This document shows, piece by piece, positions 52,323 to 61,779 of a stretch of 64,000 nucleotides of DNA. The stretch's first letter is position 1. The number at the start of each line of letters is the position of its first letter. Made by a program: the position numbers and the translations under genes. Source of the DNA: Leptotrichia trevisanii DSM 22070 (lineage in GTDB: Bacteria; Fusobacteriota; Fusobacteriia; Fusobacteriales; Leptotrichiaceae); contig NZ_AXVL01000019.1 in NCBI RefSeq assembly GCF_000482505.1, positions 1-64,000 of the forward strand, in the 5' to 3' direction. The notes beneath the pieces were generated by a model. It made no database searches and was not told where the DNA came from. It saw only the letters and a program-made list of their open reading frames with translations.

Positions 52323-54671
52323 TTAAAATTGTTTCTGGTAAGATGCACCACCGTATCTTAATGTTGCCACATTCCTATCTCCGTTTTTGCTCCATGAAAT
52401 TGGTACATCTATTGTTCCCCTGCTTACATTTACTCTTACTGATGAAGGTAAATTTCCACCGTCTTCTGGAACATAAATATTTCTTGCAGCTCTAACGAGC
52501 ATTTCGTGTGCCGATTCTGTTGGAACGCTTACATTAAAGGTTCTTTCAGCTGTGTCCATTCCAGCTTTTGCAATTGCAGTTAATGTTACTCCTCTGCTTC
52601 CACCACCATAAAACTGTTTGTTAATTCTTCCAGATACTGAAAACAGGCTTGAGTTTGAGGAACGCCATTTTATTGTAACTGGGACTCCATTTGAGGCTGT
52701 CATTGATTTTGGCAGGTTAATTCCACCTCTTGTACTTACCTCCCCTTCAGGAATTGATAATTTGCCTACTACTTCCTGAGTTGCTGCGGCATTTTTAGGA
52801 TCAGATTTTCCCTGTTCCTCGTTATTCTGGATTTCATATTGCATCTGGATATTTCCTTCATTTTCAAGAATCCTCTTATCCATATCATAAATTGCACTTT
52901 TAGACGAAATTTGCGTCTTCCCTTGATAAGTTACTACATTTCCATTTAATTTTATTTTTTTATCCTTTAAATAAATTGTAGCTTTATCCGCACTTGTGTT
53001 AATCGCCCTGAATTGTGGCAATGTACTTACAATTTTTACATTATTTCTGGCATATCCTTCTTCCTTGTTCATATCCATATACAAATAGTTTGCAGTCATT
53101 TTAGTATTATTTTTGAAATCAACCATAACCTTATCTCTTGCCAGAATCAGGTTTCTTGCCGAATCCATTTCATTATATTGGGAATCAAGCGTAACTTCCT
53201 TATAAGTCATATGCACATTTTCCTTAATTTCACTACGTGTAATACTCATATTGCTTCCGTTTTTATGCGAAACGAAATAAACTTTGGCAGTATTTCCAAT
53301 AAAGTTTACTGCTTCTGATTCCACAAGCGGCCTTGGATCATTTACAAGATCTTTTACATTTCCACGAATTTTACCTTTAACATGCCCATCAAACCTAAAT
53401 TCCTTTTTCTCAAAACTTCCACGTCCTGTGTCAGATGTAATTCTATCTCCCTGAACACTTGTCATTTCCATTTTATTTGCAAAAATATCCTTTGAAATTG
53501 TGTTCATCGTTCCATTTGCACCATGTACATTAAAGTTTTGTTTTTTTACGTTAAATGGGCCACTCATTGTAGCATCTCCTGTTGGAAATACATACACAAG
53601 TCCAGTTCCATCCATTTTATAATCGTCATAATTTGCAGTATAGTAGTCATTTGTTGTGAGTGTTTCTGTCTTTAAGTCATAAACTCCACTTCGATACGTT
53701 CCTGTCGTTTTTCTTGGCAGATAGTTATAAGTCCCGTTTCCATCACCATTTAATATTCTGGCAATTTCATCGTAGAATACGTGATCTCCTGTTACTATCA
53801 GCGTTGGACTCGTATATTTTACATGTCCTCTTCCGTCAACTTGCTTTTTCTTTACAAAGTATGAAGCGGTATCTGCTGAAATCACGCTGTTTTTACCGGT
53901 ATAGACAATATTTCCTTGCCCATCTATACGCTCATCCTTCATATAATAGTCAACTTTATTACCAGTTAGTTTATTTTCAGGATCCGTATAAATTACGTTC
54001 CCTTCTGCATTTCCAATTTTATTTATGTCATCATAACGCATTTTGTCTGCACGCAGTTCCCTTTTTGTCTGTTCTTCCTTGTAAACTGTATGCCCTTCTG
54101 CAAATGATACTTTCGTTGGATCATTATAAGTAATTTTATCTGCTGTCAAAGTCTTTTTATCTTTTTTATTATTATAGCTTGCATGCCCAATTGCCACAAT
54201 TGTTTCAAATTTTGTCGTCGTTTCAACCCTGTCCGCTTCAGAAACTGTATCATCAACAGTATTTATCAATTTTGTCCTTACTGGTGAAATTAACGTATCT
54301 CCCTGCTTCTTATATTCAACACGTTCTGTGTAAATTTCCCATTTTTTGTCCTTTGTTGTTCCAACAACTTTTTTCATTAGCGTAACATCAGATGTCTTGG
54401 TATTAACTTCCCCTTCTTTTCCAGAAATTAGCATCTTTTTCTTTACCAAGTCCACGATTACATTTTTGAACCTGATAATTTCATCTCCCTCAGATCCAAT
54501 CTGCTCATCCGCATAAATAATCGCATCATCCTTTAATCTATACACAACTTTTTTGGCTTTCATATCCTTTTGCATCTGTTCCAGCGGTGTTGGAATCTTT
54601 TTAAAGAATATCGCATATATGAAATATATCAATATTAATACCAGCCCACCATAAGCTATTTTTTTCCACAT
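52323..54671 (-). CDS. LptC/LptA-like LPS-transport protein with Ig-like C-terminus
   Basis: A 782-residue protein. It has an N-terminal membrane anchor (about residues 5-22), then an LptC-like region and a long run of OstA/LptA-type beta-jellyroll repeats (DKITYNDPTKVSFAEGHTVY, ADKMRYDDINKIGNAEGNVI, GNKVDYYMKDERIDGQGNIV and more, to about residue 610). A Gln/Asn-rich linker follows, then about 150 residues resembling atrophied bacterial Ig domains (TIKWRSSNSSLFSVSGRI ... VTLTAIAKAGMD ... FNVSVP, and a second partial copy). LptC is normally about 190 residues and LptA about 180. The gene may supply the whole periplasmic bridge in one chain. AGGAG lies before the ATG; mutS is 24 bases upstream. 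Confidence 0.75.
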   Translation of the reverse strand: MWKKIAYGGLVLILIYFIYAIFFKKIPTPLEQMQKDMKAKKVVYRLKDDAIIYADEQIGSEGDEIIRFKNVIVDLVKKKMLISGKEGEVNTKTSDVTLMKKVVGTTKDKKWEIYTERVEYKKQGDTLISPVRTKLINTVDDTVSEADRVETTTKFETIVAIGHASYNNKKDKKTLTADKITYNDPTKVSFAEGHTVYKEEQTKRELRADKMRYDDINKIGNAEGNVIYTDPENKLTGNKVDYYMKDERIDGQGNIVYTGKNSVISADTASYFVKKKQVDGRGHVKYTSPTLIVTGDHVFYDEIARILNGDGNGTYNYLPRKTTGTYRSGVYDLKTETLTTNDYYTANYDDYKMDGTGLVYVFPTGDATMSGPFNVKKQNFNVHGANGTMNTISKDIFANKMEMTSVQGDRITSDTGRGSFEKKEFRFDGHVKGKIRGNVKDLVNDPRPLVESEAVNFIGNTAKVYFVSHKNGSNMSITRSEIKENVHMTYKEVTLDSQYNEMDSARNLILARDKVMVDFKNNTKMTANYLYMDMNKEEGYARNNVKIVSTLPQFRAINTSADKATIYLKDKKIKLNGNVVTYQGKTQISSKSAIYDMDKRILENEGNIQMQYEIQNNEEQGKSDPKNAAATQEVVGKLSIPEGEVSTRGGINLPKSMTASNGVPVTIKWRSSNSSLFSVSGRINKQFYGGGSRGVTLTAIAKAGMDTAERTFNVSVPTESAHEMLVRAARNIYVPEDGGNLPSSVRVNVSRGTIDVPISWSKNGDRNVATLRYGGASYQKQF

Positions 54672-54695
54672 TATTTTTCTCCTGTTTTACCGTTT

Positions 54696-57380
54696 TTAAT
54701 TCCCATTTTTCATATTTTCCTTAAGTTCAAACAAAAATTTCATTGCATCCATCGGTGTAATATTATTTATATCATAATTTTCTATTTTATTTACAATTTC
54801 TTGCAAATTTTCCTTCTCTTCTTTAATTTGTGCCAACTTTTCCTCGTAAAATTGATTATTTTCAGCATTTTCAAGATCATTTGCAGTTTCATTTTCAAAT
54901 TCTTCTAAATCACTCTCAAATTCCAAATTTCCTCCAAAAAGTGAAAGCTGGTGAACATCCACAGTTCTCTCAATCAGCTCTTTTTTCTGCTCCAGCCGTT
55001 TCAATATTTTTTTACTTTCAATCAAAATTTCCTTTGGAAGTCCAGCCAATTTTGCCACTTCAATCCCATACGACTTATCAGCCCCACCTTTTACAATATT
55101 CCGTAAAAACATCACTTTTCCCTGCTTTTCATCCACTTCTATCCGATAATTTACAATATGTGCAAATTTATTTTCCAAATCAGTAAGCTCGTGATAATGT
55201 GTTGCAAAAACTGTCTTAGCACCGATTTTATCGTGAATATACATTGAAATAGCAGTTGCAATGGAAACTCCATCGGTTGTGGAAGTTCCACGTCCAACTT
55301 CATCCAGTATTATCAAGCTTTTCTCAGTTGCATTGTTCAGAATGTTGGAAACTTCGCTCATTTCCACCATAAACGTACTTTGTCCCGTCAAAATATCATC
55401 AGAAGCCCCAATCCGTGTCAAATATTTATCTATAATCGACAAACTCGCCTTTCTGGCAGGCACGAACGAACCAATCTGAGCCATTATGGAAATTAATGCA
55501 ATTTGCTTCATATACGTTGATTTTCCCGACATATTAGGCCCTGTCAGCACAACAAAGCTTGCCTTTTCAGTAAAAACTGTATCATTTGAAACATAATCCG
55601 TCCTTCCAATCAGTTTTTCCACAACTGGATGTCTTCCACCCTCAATTTCAAAGGAATATTCCTCATTCATTTCAGGTTTTACGTAATCATTTTCAATGGC
55701 ACTTACAGCAAAAGATACCATTACATCAATGTATGCCAGTCTTTCCGCAAGTTCTGACAAAATTTTCCGATGTTCCTTGATTTTCCCGCTAATTTCCTTA
55801 AACAAATGGTACTCCAAATCTTCGATTTTCGCTTTGGAATTTATTATTGTGTCCTCATATTTTTTCAGCTCAGGCGTAATGTATCTCTCTGAATTTGAAA
55901 GAGTCTGTTTTCTTATGTAATGTTCTGGCACCATATCCAGATTTGCTTTTGTAATTTCGATGAAGTAACCAAAAACCTTGTTAAACTTTATTTTCATATT
56001 TCGAATTCCAGTTGCTTCCCTTTCCCGCTGTTCAATATCCAGCAAAAAGTCTTTCCCAGAATTCATAATATTTCTAATTTCATCCAGTTCCGCATTGTAT
56101 CCAGATTTTATAATTCCGCCTTCACGCACTGAAAACGGTGCATCTTCATTTATACTGTCATCTATTATTTTATAACATTCAAACAAAATATTCACATCAA
56201 TATTCTGGAAAAAATCCGTATTTTTCAAAATTTTCATTATTTCAACAGCAGATTTTATCGTCTTTTTCAATGCCGTCAAATCTTTCCCATTTTCACTCCC
56301 AAAGGTTATTTTCCCCAAAAGCCGCTCTAAATCGTAAATATCCTCAAGTTTTTCCCTCAAATCTTCACGAATTAAGATATTATCAATAAAATACTGTACA
56401 TCTTCCTGTCTTTTTCTTATTTTATCAACATTTAAAAGCGGATTATTTATAAATCTTTTTAAAAGCCGTGTTCCCATCGAAGTTTTACACTCGTCTAACA
56501 CCCACAGAAGCGAGCCATAAACAGTTTTTTCCCTCTGATTTTTCAAAAGTTCCAGATTTCTGCTTGTAATCGCATTTATTTCAGCGTAATTGGAAATATT
56601 CACAAACTCAATCTTTTCTACAGTCAGCTCATGTTCAACCTGCATAGTAGCTGCATAATCAAGCGCCATCGCAGCAGCCCCAATTATTCCCTTTTTATCC
56701 TTAATTCCATAACTTTCCAGCGATACAATCTCAAAATAGTCCATAAGATACTTCGCACTGTCCCGAACTTTACTCACAAAAGTTACAACCGAATCATTCT
56801 TTTGTAAAAAATCATCTAACTTTTCCTTTATTTCCCCGTAAAAATCCTCTGTAACAAGCACTTCCTTAGGCTCAATCTTATTAATCTCATTAAATAATTT
56901 TACAAAATCATCATCCTTTTCAACTTCCGTTACCTTAAACTCTCCAGTAGTTATATCAATATACGCAATTCCAAGTTTATTTTCAATTTTCAAAATACTC
57001 ATCAAGTAATTATTGCTCTTGGCATCAAGTGCCTCCACATCCACAACCGTTCCAGGCGTTATAATCTTCACAACTTCTCGTTTTACAATTCCCTTTGCCA
57101 TCTTCGGATCTTCTGTCTGTTCACAAATCGCAACTTTATACCCTTTTGAAACAAGTTTTGTTATATATGAATCTGCCGAATGAAACGGAACCCCCGCAAG
57201 CGGTACATCCATATTCTTCTCCTTATTTCTCGAAGTAAGTGTAAGCCCCAGTTCCCGTGACGCCTTCACCGCATCCTCAAAAAACATTTCATAAAAATCA
57301 CCCAATCTAAAAAACAATATAGAATCCTCAAAATTTGATTTTATCTCCTTATATTGCCTCATAAGCGGTGTATCTGCCAT
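54696..57380 (-). CDS. mutS: DNA mismatch repair protein MutS
   Basis: An 894-residue ATPase that recognises mismatches. Domain I starts TPLMRQYKEIKSNFEDSILFFRLGDFYEMF with the mismatch-stacking Phe and Glu; the Walker A is TGPNMSGKSTYMKQ, Walker B ILDEVGRGTST, and the family end YGIEVAKLAGLPKEIL is complete. The C-terminal 90 residues are acidic and coiled, followed by the short helical tail ITPMDAMKFLFELKENMK. Length is normal. GAGG precedes the ATG. mutL is not in this window. Confidence 0.97.
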   Translation of the reverse strand: MADTPLMRQYKEIKSNFEDSILFFRLGDFYEMFFEDAVKASRELGLTLTSRNKEKNMDVPLAGVPFHSADSYITKLVSKGYKVAICEQTEDPKMAKGIVKREVVKIITPGTVVDVEALDAKSNNYLMSILKIENKLGIAYIDITTGEFKVTEVEKDDDFVKLFNEINKIEPKEVLVTEDFYGEIKEKLDDFLQKNDSVVTFVSKVRDSAKYLMDYFEIVSLESYGIKDKKGIIGAAAMALDYAATMQVEHELTVEKIEFVNISNYAEINAITSRNLELLKNQREKTVYGSLLWVLDECKTSMGTRLLKRFINNPLLNVDKIRKRQEDVQYFIDNILIREDLREKLEDIYDLERLLGKITFGSENGKDLTALKKTIKSAVEIMKILKNTDFFQNIDVNILFECYKIIDDSINEDAPFSVREGGIIKSGYNAELDEIRNIMNSGKDFLLDIEQREREATGIRNMKIKFNKVFGYFIEITKANLDMVPEHYIRKQTLSNSERYITPELKKYEDTIINSKAKIEDLEYHLFKEISGKIKEHRKILSELAERLAYIDVMVSFAVSAIENDYVKPEMNEEYSFEIEGGRHPVVEKLIGRTDYVSNDTVFTEKASFVVLTGPNMSGKSTYMKQIALISIMAQIGSFVPARKASLSIIDKYLTRIGASDDILTGQSTFMVEMSEVSNILNNATEKSLIILDEVGRGTSTTDGVSIATAISMYIHDKIGAKTVFATHYHELTDLENKFAHIVNYRIEVDEKQGKVMFLRNIVKGGADKSYGIEVAKLAGLPKEILIESKKILKRLEQKKELIERTVDVHQLSLFGGNLEFESDLEEFENETANDLENAENNQFYEEKLAQIKEEKENLQEIVNKIENYDINNITPMDAMKFLFELKENMKNGN

Positions 57381-57517
57381 CGTTATTTTACCTCTGTTCT
57401 CTTTATTTTTTTATCTTTAAATTTTATCATAGTTTATTTTCTTTTTCAATTTTTTAAAAAATTAATAAAAATTATACCCTACTTATTTCTTATTAAATTT
57501 ATTGAAAATAAATTTTT

Positions 57518-57953
57518 GTTAATAAACATTTTTTCTATATTTTATATTTTTTTCTTTTTCTATACGTAAAGGGGATCAATCGCCATCCCCTTTACAATCC
57601 CCGCTCGTCTAAGCATTTTTTGAAAACAAAATCGAAACTCGCTACGTAAAACTTCGCTCAAACAATCGATTTTATTTCCAAAAAATCACGACAATTTTAA
57701 TTTAGTTATAACAACTATTCTAATTAAAAGATTTTCGAGCAAAATTTCGTTAGAAGAAAAATAGCTGTTTGAGCTTTTGAAATATTTTTTAATTATACAT
57801 ATTTATTTAGATATAAAATAATTTTTGTTCAAAAGCGAGTTCTATTTTTCTTTTATAAGAAAGTTTTGCGGTAAGCGGGGTTGTAAGGGCATGGCGTCTG
57901 ATGCCCTTACGTTAGAAAAGATTAAAATTATAAAAGAAAAAACTATTATTAAT
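57518..57953. mobile_element. structured REPIN/MITE-like element, copy 2
   Basis: It fills the 606-base gene-free stretch upstream of mutS. H1: GTAAAGGGGA (57566-57575) with TCCCCTTTAC (57586-57595), loop TCAATCGCCA. H2: AAAATCGA (57628-57635) with TCGATTTT (57666-57673). H3: AGAAGAAAAATAG (57752-57764) with CTATTTTTCTTTT (57842-57854). H4: GTAAGGGCAT (57883-57892) with ATGCCCTTAC (57901-57910), loop GGCGTCTG. Ends TTAATAAACATTTTTTCT and ATTAATAATAGTTTTTTCT (reverse complement) are imperfect inverted repeats. No coding frame. See copy 1 at 23521-23984. Confidence 0.8.
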
Positions 57954-57986
57954 AAAAATAATCTAAAATAAATATCAAAAATATAA

Positions 57987-59189
57987 TCAGTTTATTCTTT
58001 TTAAAATTTCATCATAAACTCTCTCACAATTCCCCTTATCCACATACTTCAAAAACTTTTCTCTCAACTTATCAGACTTTTGCTTCATTTCCCTATCATA
58101 ATGAAAATTATTTTCGGAAATTTCAATTATTTCTTCAACGCATTTTTCTACAGTTTTAGCTTGTTTTCCAAATAAGTCCTTGTCTAAGTCTACGTAAGAG
58201 CCAACTTTTTCTTCGTATTCACATTTATCAAACTGAAAGAAGATGATTGGCTTGTTTAGATAATAGAAGTCGTAGGCCACGCTTGAATAGTCTGTAATTA
58301 ATAATTTTGATTTTTGAAGTTCTTCGGTTATATTTACTTCTTTTGGGAGTATTTTTATATTTTTTCCAAGTTTTATATTTCCAAAGTTTTTTAGATAATC
58401 CTGCATTAACTGATGAATGTAAATATTTAATTTAATATCATTTTTTTCCAAATAACTATTTAATTTTTTGTTTGTAATTAAATTTGCGATATTTTGGAAA
58501 TATTTTGTACCTTCAAATTTCTGGTTTTCTGAGTTTTCTGAGTTTTCTGATTTTAGCCAGTTTCTCCATGTCGGCATAAAGAATATTTGTTTTTCCATAA
58601 TTTTTAGATTGTATAATTTATCGTATCTTGGGTAACCTGTTATAACTGCTGTTTCCTTTGGAACTTCCCACCAAGTTTCTGTTTTTACTTTTTTTTCAAA
58701 TTCTGAGTCGCAGATATTTAAATCGTAAGATTTTACAAGTGCTTCTGCTACTTTTGCCGTTTTTGGATTCATTGCCTGTCGGACTTTGAAGCCTACTGTT
58801 CCATGATTCAGGAATACTTTGAATACTTTTTTGTGAAATTTATTTATTAATGGCACTACAAACAAGTATGGGACAATGTCCGCAGAAATTGAGTGGGAAA
58901 ATAATGCAACTTTTGCATTCATAAAATACAGATAGCTTTTTACACTTCCTTTTATCAATTTTTCTCCTGGAATTTTTTTTGCAATCTTTGCATTTCTGTT
59001 TATTACCCAGTACACTTCTTCCTGCTGTCTTGACCGTAAATACTCATACATCGCACGTCCATTATCCACAAAAAGTTCTCCTGCGTTTCCACCCACAAGC
59101 CATATATTTCTATTTTTGAATTTTCTTTTGTTAAATGGATAAATGAGATAAGCTATTATCATATTTATCAAGCATTTTATCTTATCCAT
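57987..59189 (-). CDS. CDP-glycerol glycerophosphotransferase-family protein (TagB/TagF-like)
   Basis: About 400 residues starting at MDKIKCLINMI; AGGAGAGG lies just before this ATG, better than the upstream start at 59231. Family marks are WLVGGNAGELFVDNGRAMYEYLR, FLNHGTVGFKVR, VITGYPRYDKLYN, FMPTWRNW and LLITDYSSVAYDFYYLNKPIIFFQFD, all in order. Such enzymes add glycerol-phosphate or related units to surface polymers. The start overlaps nothing: the GT2 gene ends 16 bases upstream. A triplet-repeat run gives SENSENSEN near residue 215. In a diderm the product is probably a phosphate-linked capsule or LPS decoration (inference). Confidence 0.85.
   Translation of the reverse strand: MDKIKCLINMIIAYLIYPFNKRKFKNRNIWLVGGNAGELFVDNGRAMYEYLRSRQQEEVYWVINRNAKIAKKIPGEKLIKGSVKSYLYFMNAKVALFSHSISADIVPYLFVVPLINKFHKKVFKVFLNHGTVGFKVRQAMNPKTAKVAEALVKSYDLNICDSEFEKKVKTETWWEVPKETAVITGYPRYDKLYNLKIMEKQIFFMPTWRNWLKSENSENSENQKFEGTKYFQNIANLITNKKLNSYLEKNDIKLNIYIHQLMQDYLKNFGNIKLGKNIKILPKEVNITEELQKSKLLITDYSSVAYDFYYLNKPIIFFQFDKCEYEEKVGSYVDLDKDLFGKQAKTVEKCVEEIIEISENNFHYDREMKQKSDKLREKFLKYVDKGNCERVYDEILKRIN
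58525..58550. repeat. tandem 9-base repeat inside the glycerophosphotransferase gene
   Basis: TTTTCTGAG occurs three times in a row (last copy lacks the final base), encoding a SEN repeat on the minus strand. The unit is a multiple of three, so gain or loss keeps the frame. Confidence 0.6.
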
Positions 59190-59205
59190 ATTCCTCTCCT
59201 GTTTT

Positions 59206-60039
59206 TTAAATTTTATATTTTGTATATCCAATTTTTCTGCCCTTCATCACAACCCTATGATATCTTTTATTTCTAGTAATAAGCATTCCGACAAAACTTC
59301 TAAATTGCCGTTTCCAGTATTTCAGAATATAAAATCTGTTTTTTCTGCCTTTTACTTCCTTTTTTACCAATGCTCCAAATCCTAGAGCATATTTATAGGC
59401 ACGTTCAAAATCGTTATAGTTTCCCTTCTTGGCTGGATGGTAAATTATGTCGTTTGCAAAATATCTTCCCTTGTAGCCTTTGTGAAGCAATGTCAGCACA
59501 TAGTCGGTTTCTTCTCCACTTCCAAAAGTTGCACCAACACCTAGATTTTCATCAAATAAAACAATGTCATCTTTACCATAATTCACAAAAAAAGTTATGG
59601 ATTTTACAGTCGTATCCACACTATCTTTCGTTATTTCCGTGTCCTTTTTCTCCATAACGCCTGTTCCATAATCTTTCCCACGTTCAAGTGTACGACACGA
59701 ATAAATCCGATAATTTTTCTTTCTTTCAAAAAATTCCGCAACTTTTTCAAGCGTATCAGGCTGATATTCACAATCATCATCAGGAAATCCGACAATTTCG
59801 CCTTTCATCAGGATAAGTCCTCTGTTTCTGTTCAAACTTAGCCCTTTTTCATCACTTTTCACATATTTTATCTTAAATTCCTCTTCATAATCTTTCACAA
59901 TTTCAAAAACTTCATTTCCTTCATTCTGATCCACCACAATCAGCTCAAAATCCTTATAAGTCTGTGTCTTTAGACTTTTTAGAAATAAATCAAGTTCAGT
60001 TGTAACATTAATTGTTGGCATTATAAGGGAAATTTTCAT
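59206..60039 (-). CDS. family 2 glycosyltransferase
   Basis: A 277-residue GT-A fold enzyme. The start KISLIMPTINVTTELDLFLKSLKTQ and ELIVVDQNE are the usual nucleotide-sugar-binding strands, and the metal-binding acidic cluster is GFPDDDCEY (Asp87-89). The end has a basic RNKRYHRVVMKGRKIGYTKY tail. Substrate unknown. AAAGGAG lies about 9 bases before the ATG. It stands in a run of surface-glycan genes, 16 bases before the glycerophosphotransferase-like gene. Confidence 0.9.
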   Translation of the reverse strand: MKISLIMPTINVTTELDLFLKSLKTQTYKDFELIVVDQNEGNEVFEIVKDYEEEFKIKYVKSDEKGLSLNRNRGLILMKGEIVGFPDDDCEYQPDTLEKVAEFFERKKNYRIYSCRTLERGKDYGTGVMEKKDTEITKDSVDTTVKSITFFVNYGKDDIVLFDENLGVGATFGSGEETDYVLTLLHKGYKGRYFANDIIYHPAKKGNYNDFERAYKYALGFGALVKKEVKGRKNRFYILKYWKRQFRSFVGMLITRNKRYHRVVMKGRKIGYTKYKI

Positions 60040-60060
60040 ATTTTACATCTCCTTTTTCTT

Positions 60061-60834
60061 TTATTTTATATCTAAAATTGTCATATATGGAAGATGATCC
60101 GACAGCTTTGTCCAGTCCTGTGTTGCATCATTAATAAAGTAACTTGCCTTTACCTTCCATTTTTTCGACTGGCTTCCAAAAATATAGTCAATACGTGGAT
60201 CCGAAAGTGTTCTTACACCACCAACATTGGATTCCATATAAGTATCTCTCCAGTCTTTCGTAATTTCTCCATAATATTTCGTCGTTGGCAAAAAATTAAA
60301 ATCTCCACTCAAAAATTTTATATCATCCTTATCAAAAAATTTCGTAAGTAAATCCAGCGACTCCATCTCTTCAGGCTTTATTTGTTGTTTAAAGTCCAAA
60401 TGCGTATTCATAACCAGCACTTTTTTCCCAAAAGTTTTTTTCGCCAGTTCTGCAACCACAAGCTGTCTTTTTTCCACTCCTTCCGATGGCAATTCATATG
60501 TGTATATCTTCTCAAGTGGATATTTTGAAATAAATGAAATTCCATATTCTCCACCATCATAATCTCTTGATTTCTTAAAGAAATAATAGTCATACCCCAG
60601 AACTTTCGCAATATCAGAAGTTATATCCCGAAAGTTACTTCTTTTCGTAAACTTGTCCACCTCCTGAAGCGACACAAAATCAGGCTCATACGTCTTAATA
60701 CTTTCCCCTAGCTTCTGTCCATTCGTAAGCCTTCCCCCATAAATATTATACGTCATTATCTTAAATTCCTTAGCCCAGCTAACAGTTGCCCCACAAATCA
60801 TAAGTGACAACAATATTTTTTTTAAATTACTCAT
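60061..60834 (-). CDS. secreted endonuclease/exonuclease/phosphatase-fold hydrolase
   Basis: 257 residues starting at MSNLKKILLSLMICGATVSWA, a clean signal peptide; AGGAGA is about 13 bases before, slightly far, but the longer frame to 60927 would bury the signal. EEP-fold motifs are all present: IMTYNIYGG, SLQEVDKFTKRSN, NTHLDFKQQ, LSGDFNFLP, DPRIDYIFGS and KLSDHLPYM. Possible activities include extracellular nuclease or sphingomyelinase-like/phosphodiester cleavage; the sequence does not decide. It is the only clearly secreted enzyme in the glycan gene run. Confidence 0.85.
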   Translation of the reverse strand: MSNLKKILLSLMICGATVSWAKEFKIMTYNIYGGRLTNGQKLGESIKTYEPDFVSLQEVDKFTKRSNFRDITSDIAKVLGYDYYFFKKSRDYDGGEYGISFISKYPLEKIYTYELPSEGVEKRQLVVAELAKKTFGKKVLVMNTHLDFKQQIKPEEMESLDLLTKFFDKDDIKFLSGDFNFLPTTKYYGEITKDWRDTYMESNVGGVRTLSDPRIDYIFGSQSKKWKVKASYFINDATQDWTKLSDHLPYMTILDIK

Positions 60835-61002
60835 TTTTCTATTGTTTCTCCTAACCCTTCTTTTTTTTATCAAAATAACAGCTTCTCTCCTACAAATTTT
60901 ATCTGTTATTTCAAATTTTTCATTCAATTATATCACTTTTTTCAGTATCTACCAAACCTTTTTATTTTTACTTTTTTATTTCTATCTAAATACTCCTTAT
61001 TT

Positions 61003-61770
61003 TTATCTCTTTTCCTTCAAATAAAACCTCGCAATTATTCTCGCCTTTTTAACCAGTTTTTTTATTCCGATTAAATGCTTCGTTTCCAAAAATAATCTAG
61101 CCTTCAAACTGCTCCAGCTATCATTCCACCAATGAATTCCGTATGTTTCAGGTTTTATACAATCATCAGAATAAACTTCCTTAAATCCATAGGGATAAAA
61201 ATATTCTTTCGGAAAAATAACTATCTCCCCATCTTTCAAAACATTTTCCCTTTTCTCACCCAAATTATATTTTTTCTCAAAAGTATACGTAAAAATCTTA
61301 GGAATCGTCCAAATCGGCTTTTTCCAAATGTCATTTTCGTAAAAATCTTTAATGTCCTTTAACACTTCATTATGCTTCGTTGTCCCAAAAATCCCAACAC
61401 TTATGTGTTTTTCATCTTCATACCCAATAAAAAAATTCATCTTCCCATTTTTAGAAAATTCATCTTCTCGTTCCAAAATCGGTGTCAAATCTTTAATTAT
61501 TTCCATATCTGTATCCACATAAATTCCAGAATTTTCATACATAAAATGCACTCTCATATAATCTGAAACATACGCCCAAAGCCTTCTTTCGTAACATTCA
61601 CGAAAAAATCTATTTTTCGCAAGGTGTTTTTCCATATCAAAATTTTTCTCATTTATCTCTATAATTTCAAAATCAGGCAGATTTTTCTTCCACGATTCCA
61701 GACATTTATAAAAAATATCTGGCTTTTTAGCATTTCCAATCCAGACATAATATATTTTTTTTTCTATCAT
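61003..61770 (-). CDS. GT32-like glycosyltransferase (OCH1/capsule type)
   Basis: A 255-residue protein with the glycosyltransferase-with-DXD layout: IYYVWIGNAKKPDIFYKCLESW at the start, RRLWAYVSDYMRVHFMYENS, then the metal-binding DxD in GIYVDTDMEI (Asp86 and Asp88) and the later YGIHWWNDSW. Bacterial members add hexoses to capsule, LPS or glycoproteins. AGGAG lies before the ATG. The gene ends 169 bases upstream of the EEP enzyme and begins 9 bases after the GNAT gene. Confidence 0.85.
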   Translation of the reverse strand: MIEKKIYYVWIGNAKKPDIFYKCLESWKKNLPDFEIIEINEKNFDMEKHLAKNRFFRECYERRLWAYVSDYMRVHFMYENSGIYVDTDMEIIKDLTPILEREDEFSKNGKMNFFIGYEDEKHISVGIFGTTKHNEVLKDIKDFYENDIWKKPIWTIPKIFTYTFEKKYNLGEKRENVLKDGEIVIFPKEYFYPYGFKEVYSDDCIKPETYGIHWWNDSWSSLKARLFLETKHLIGIKKLVKKARIIARFYLKEKR

Positions 61771-61779
61771 TATTTTCTC

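Noticed and set aside
57354-57569. 71-codon plus-strand frame upstream of mutS
   Set aside because: Low-complexity Phe/Ile/Leu translation of AT-rich intergenic DNA, with no ribosome site, partly inside the structured element.
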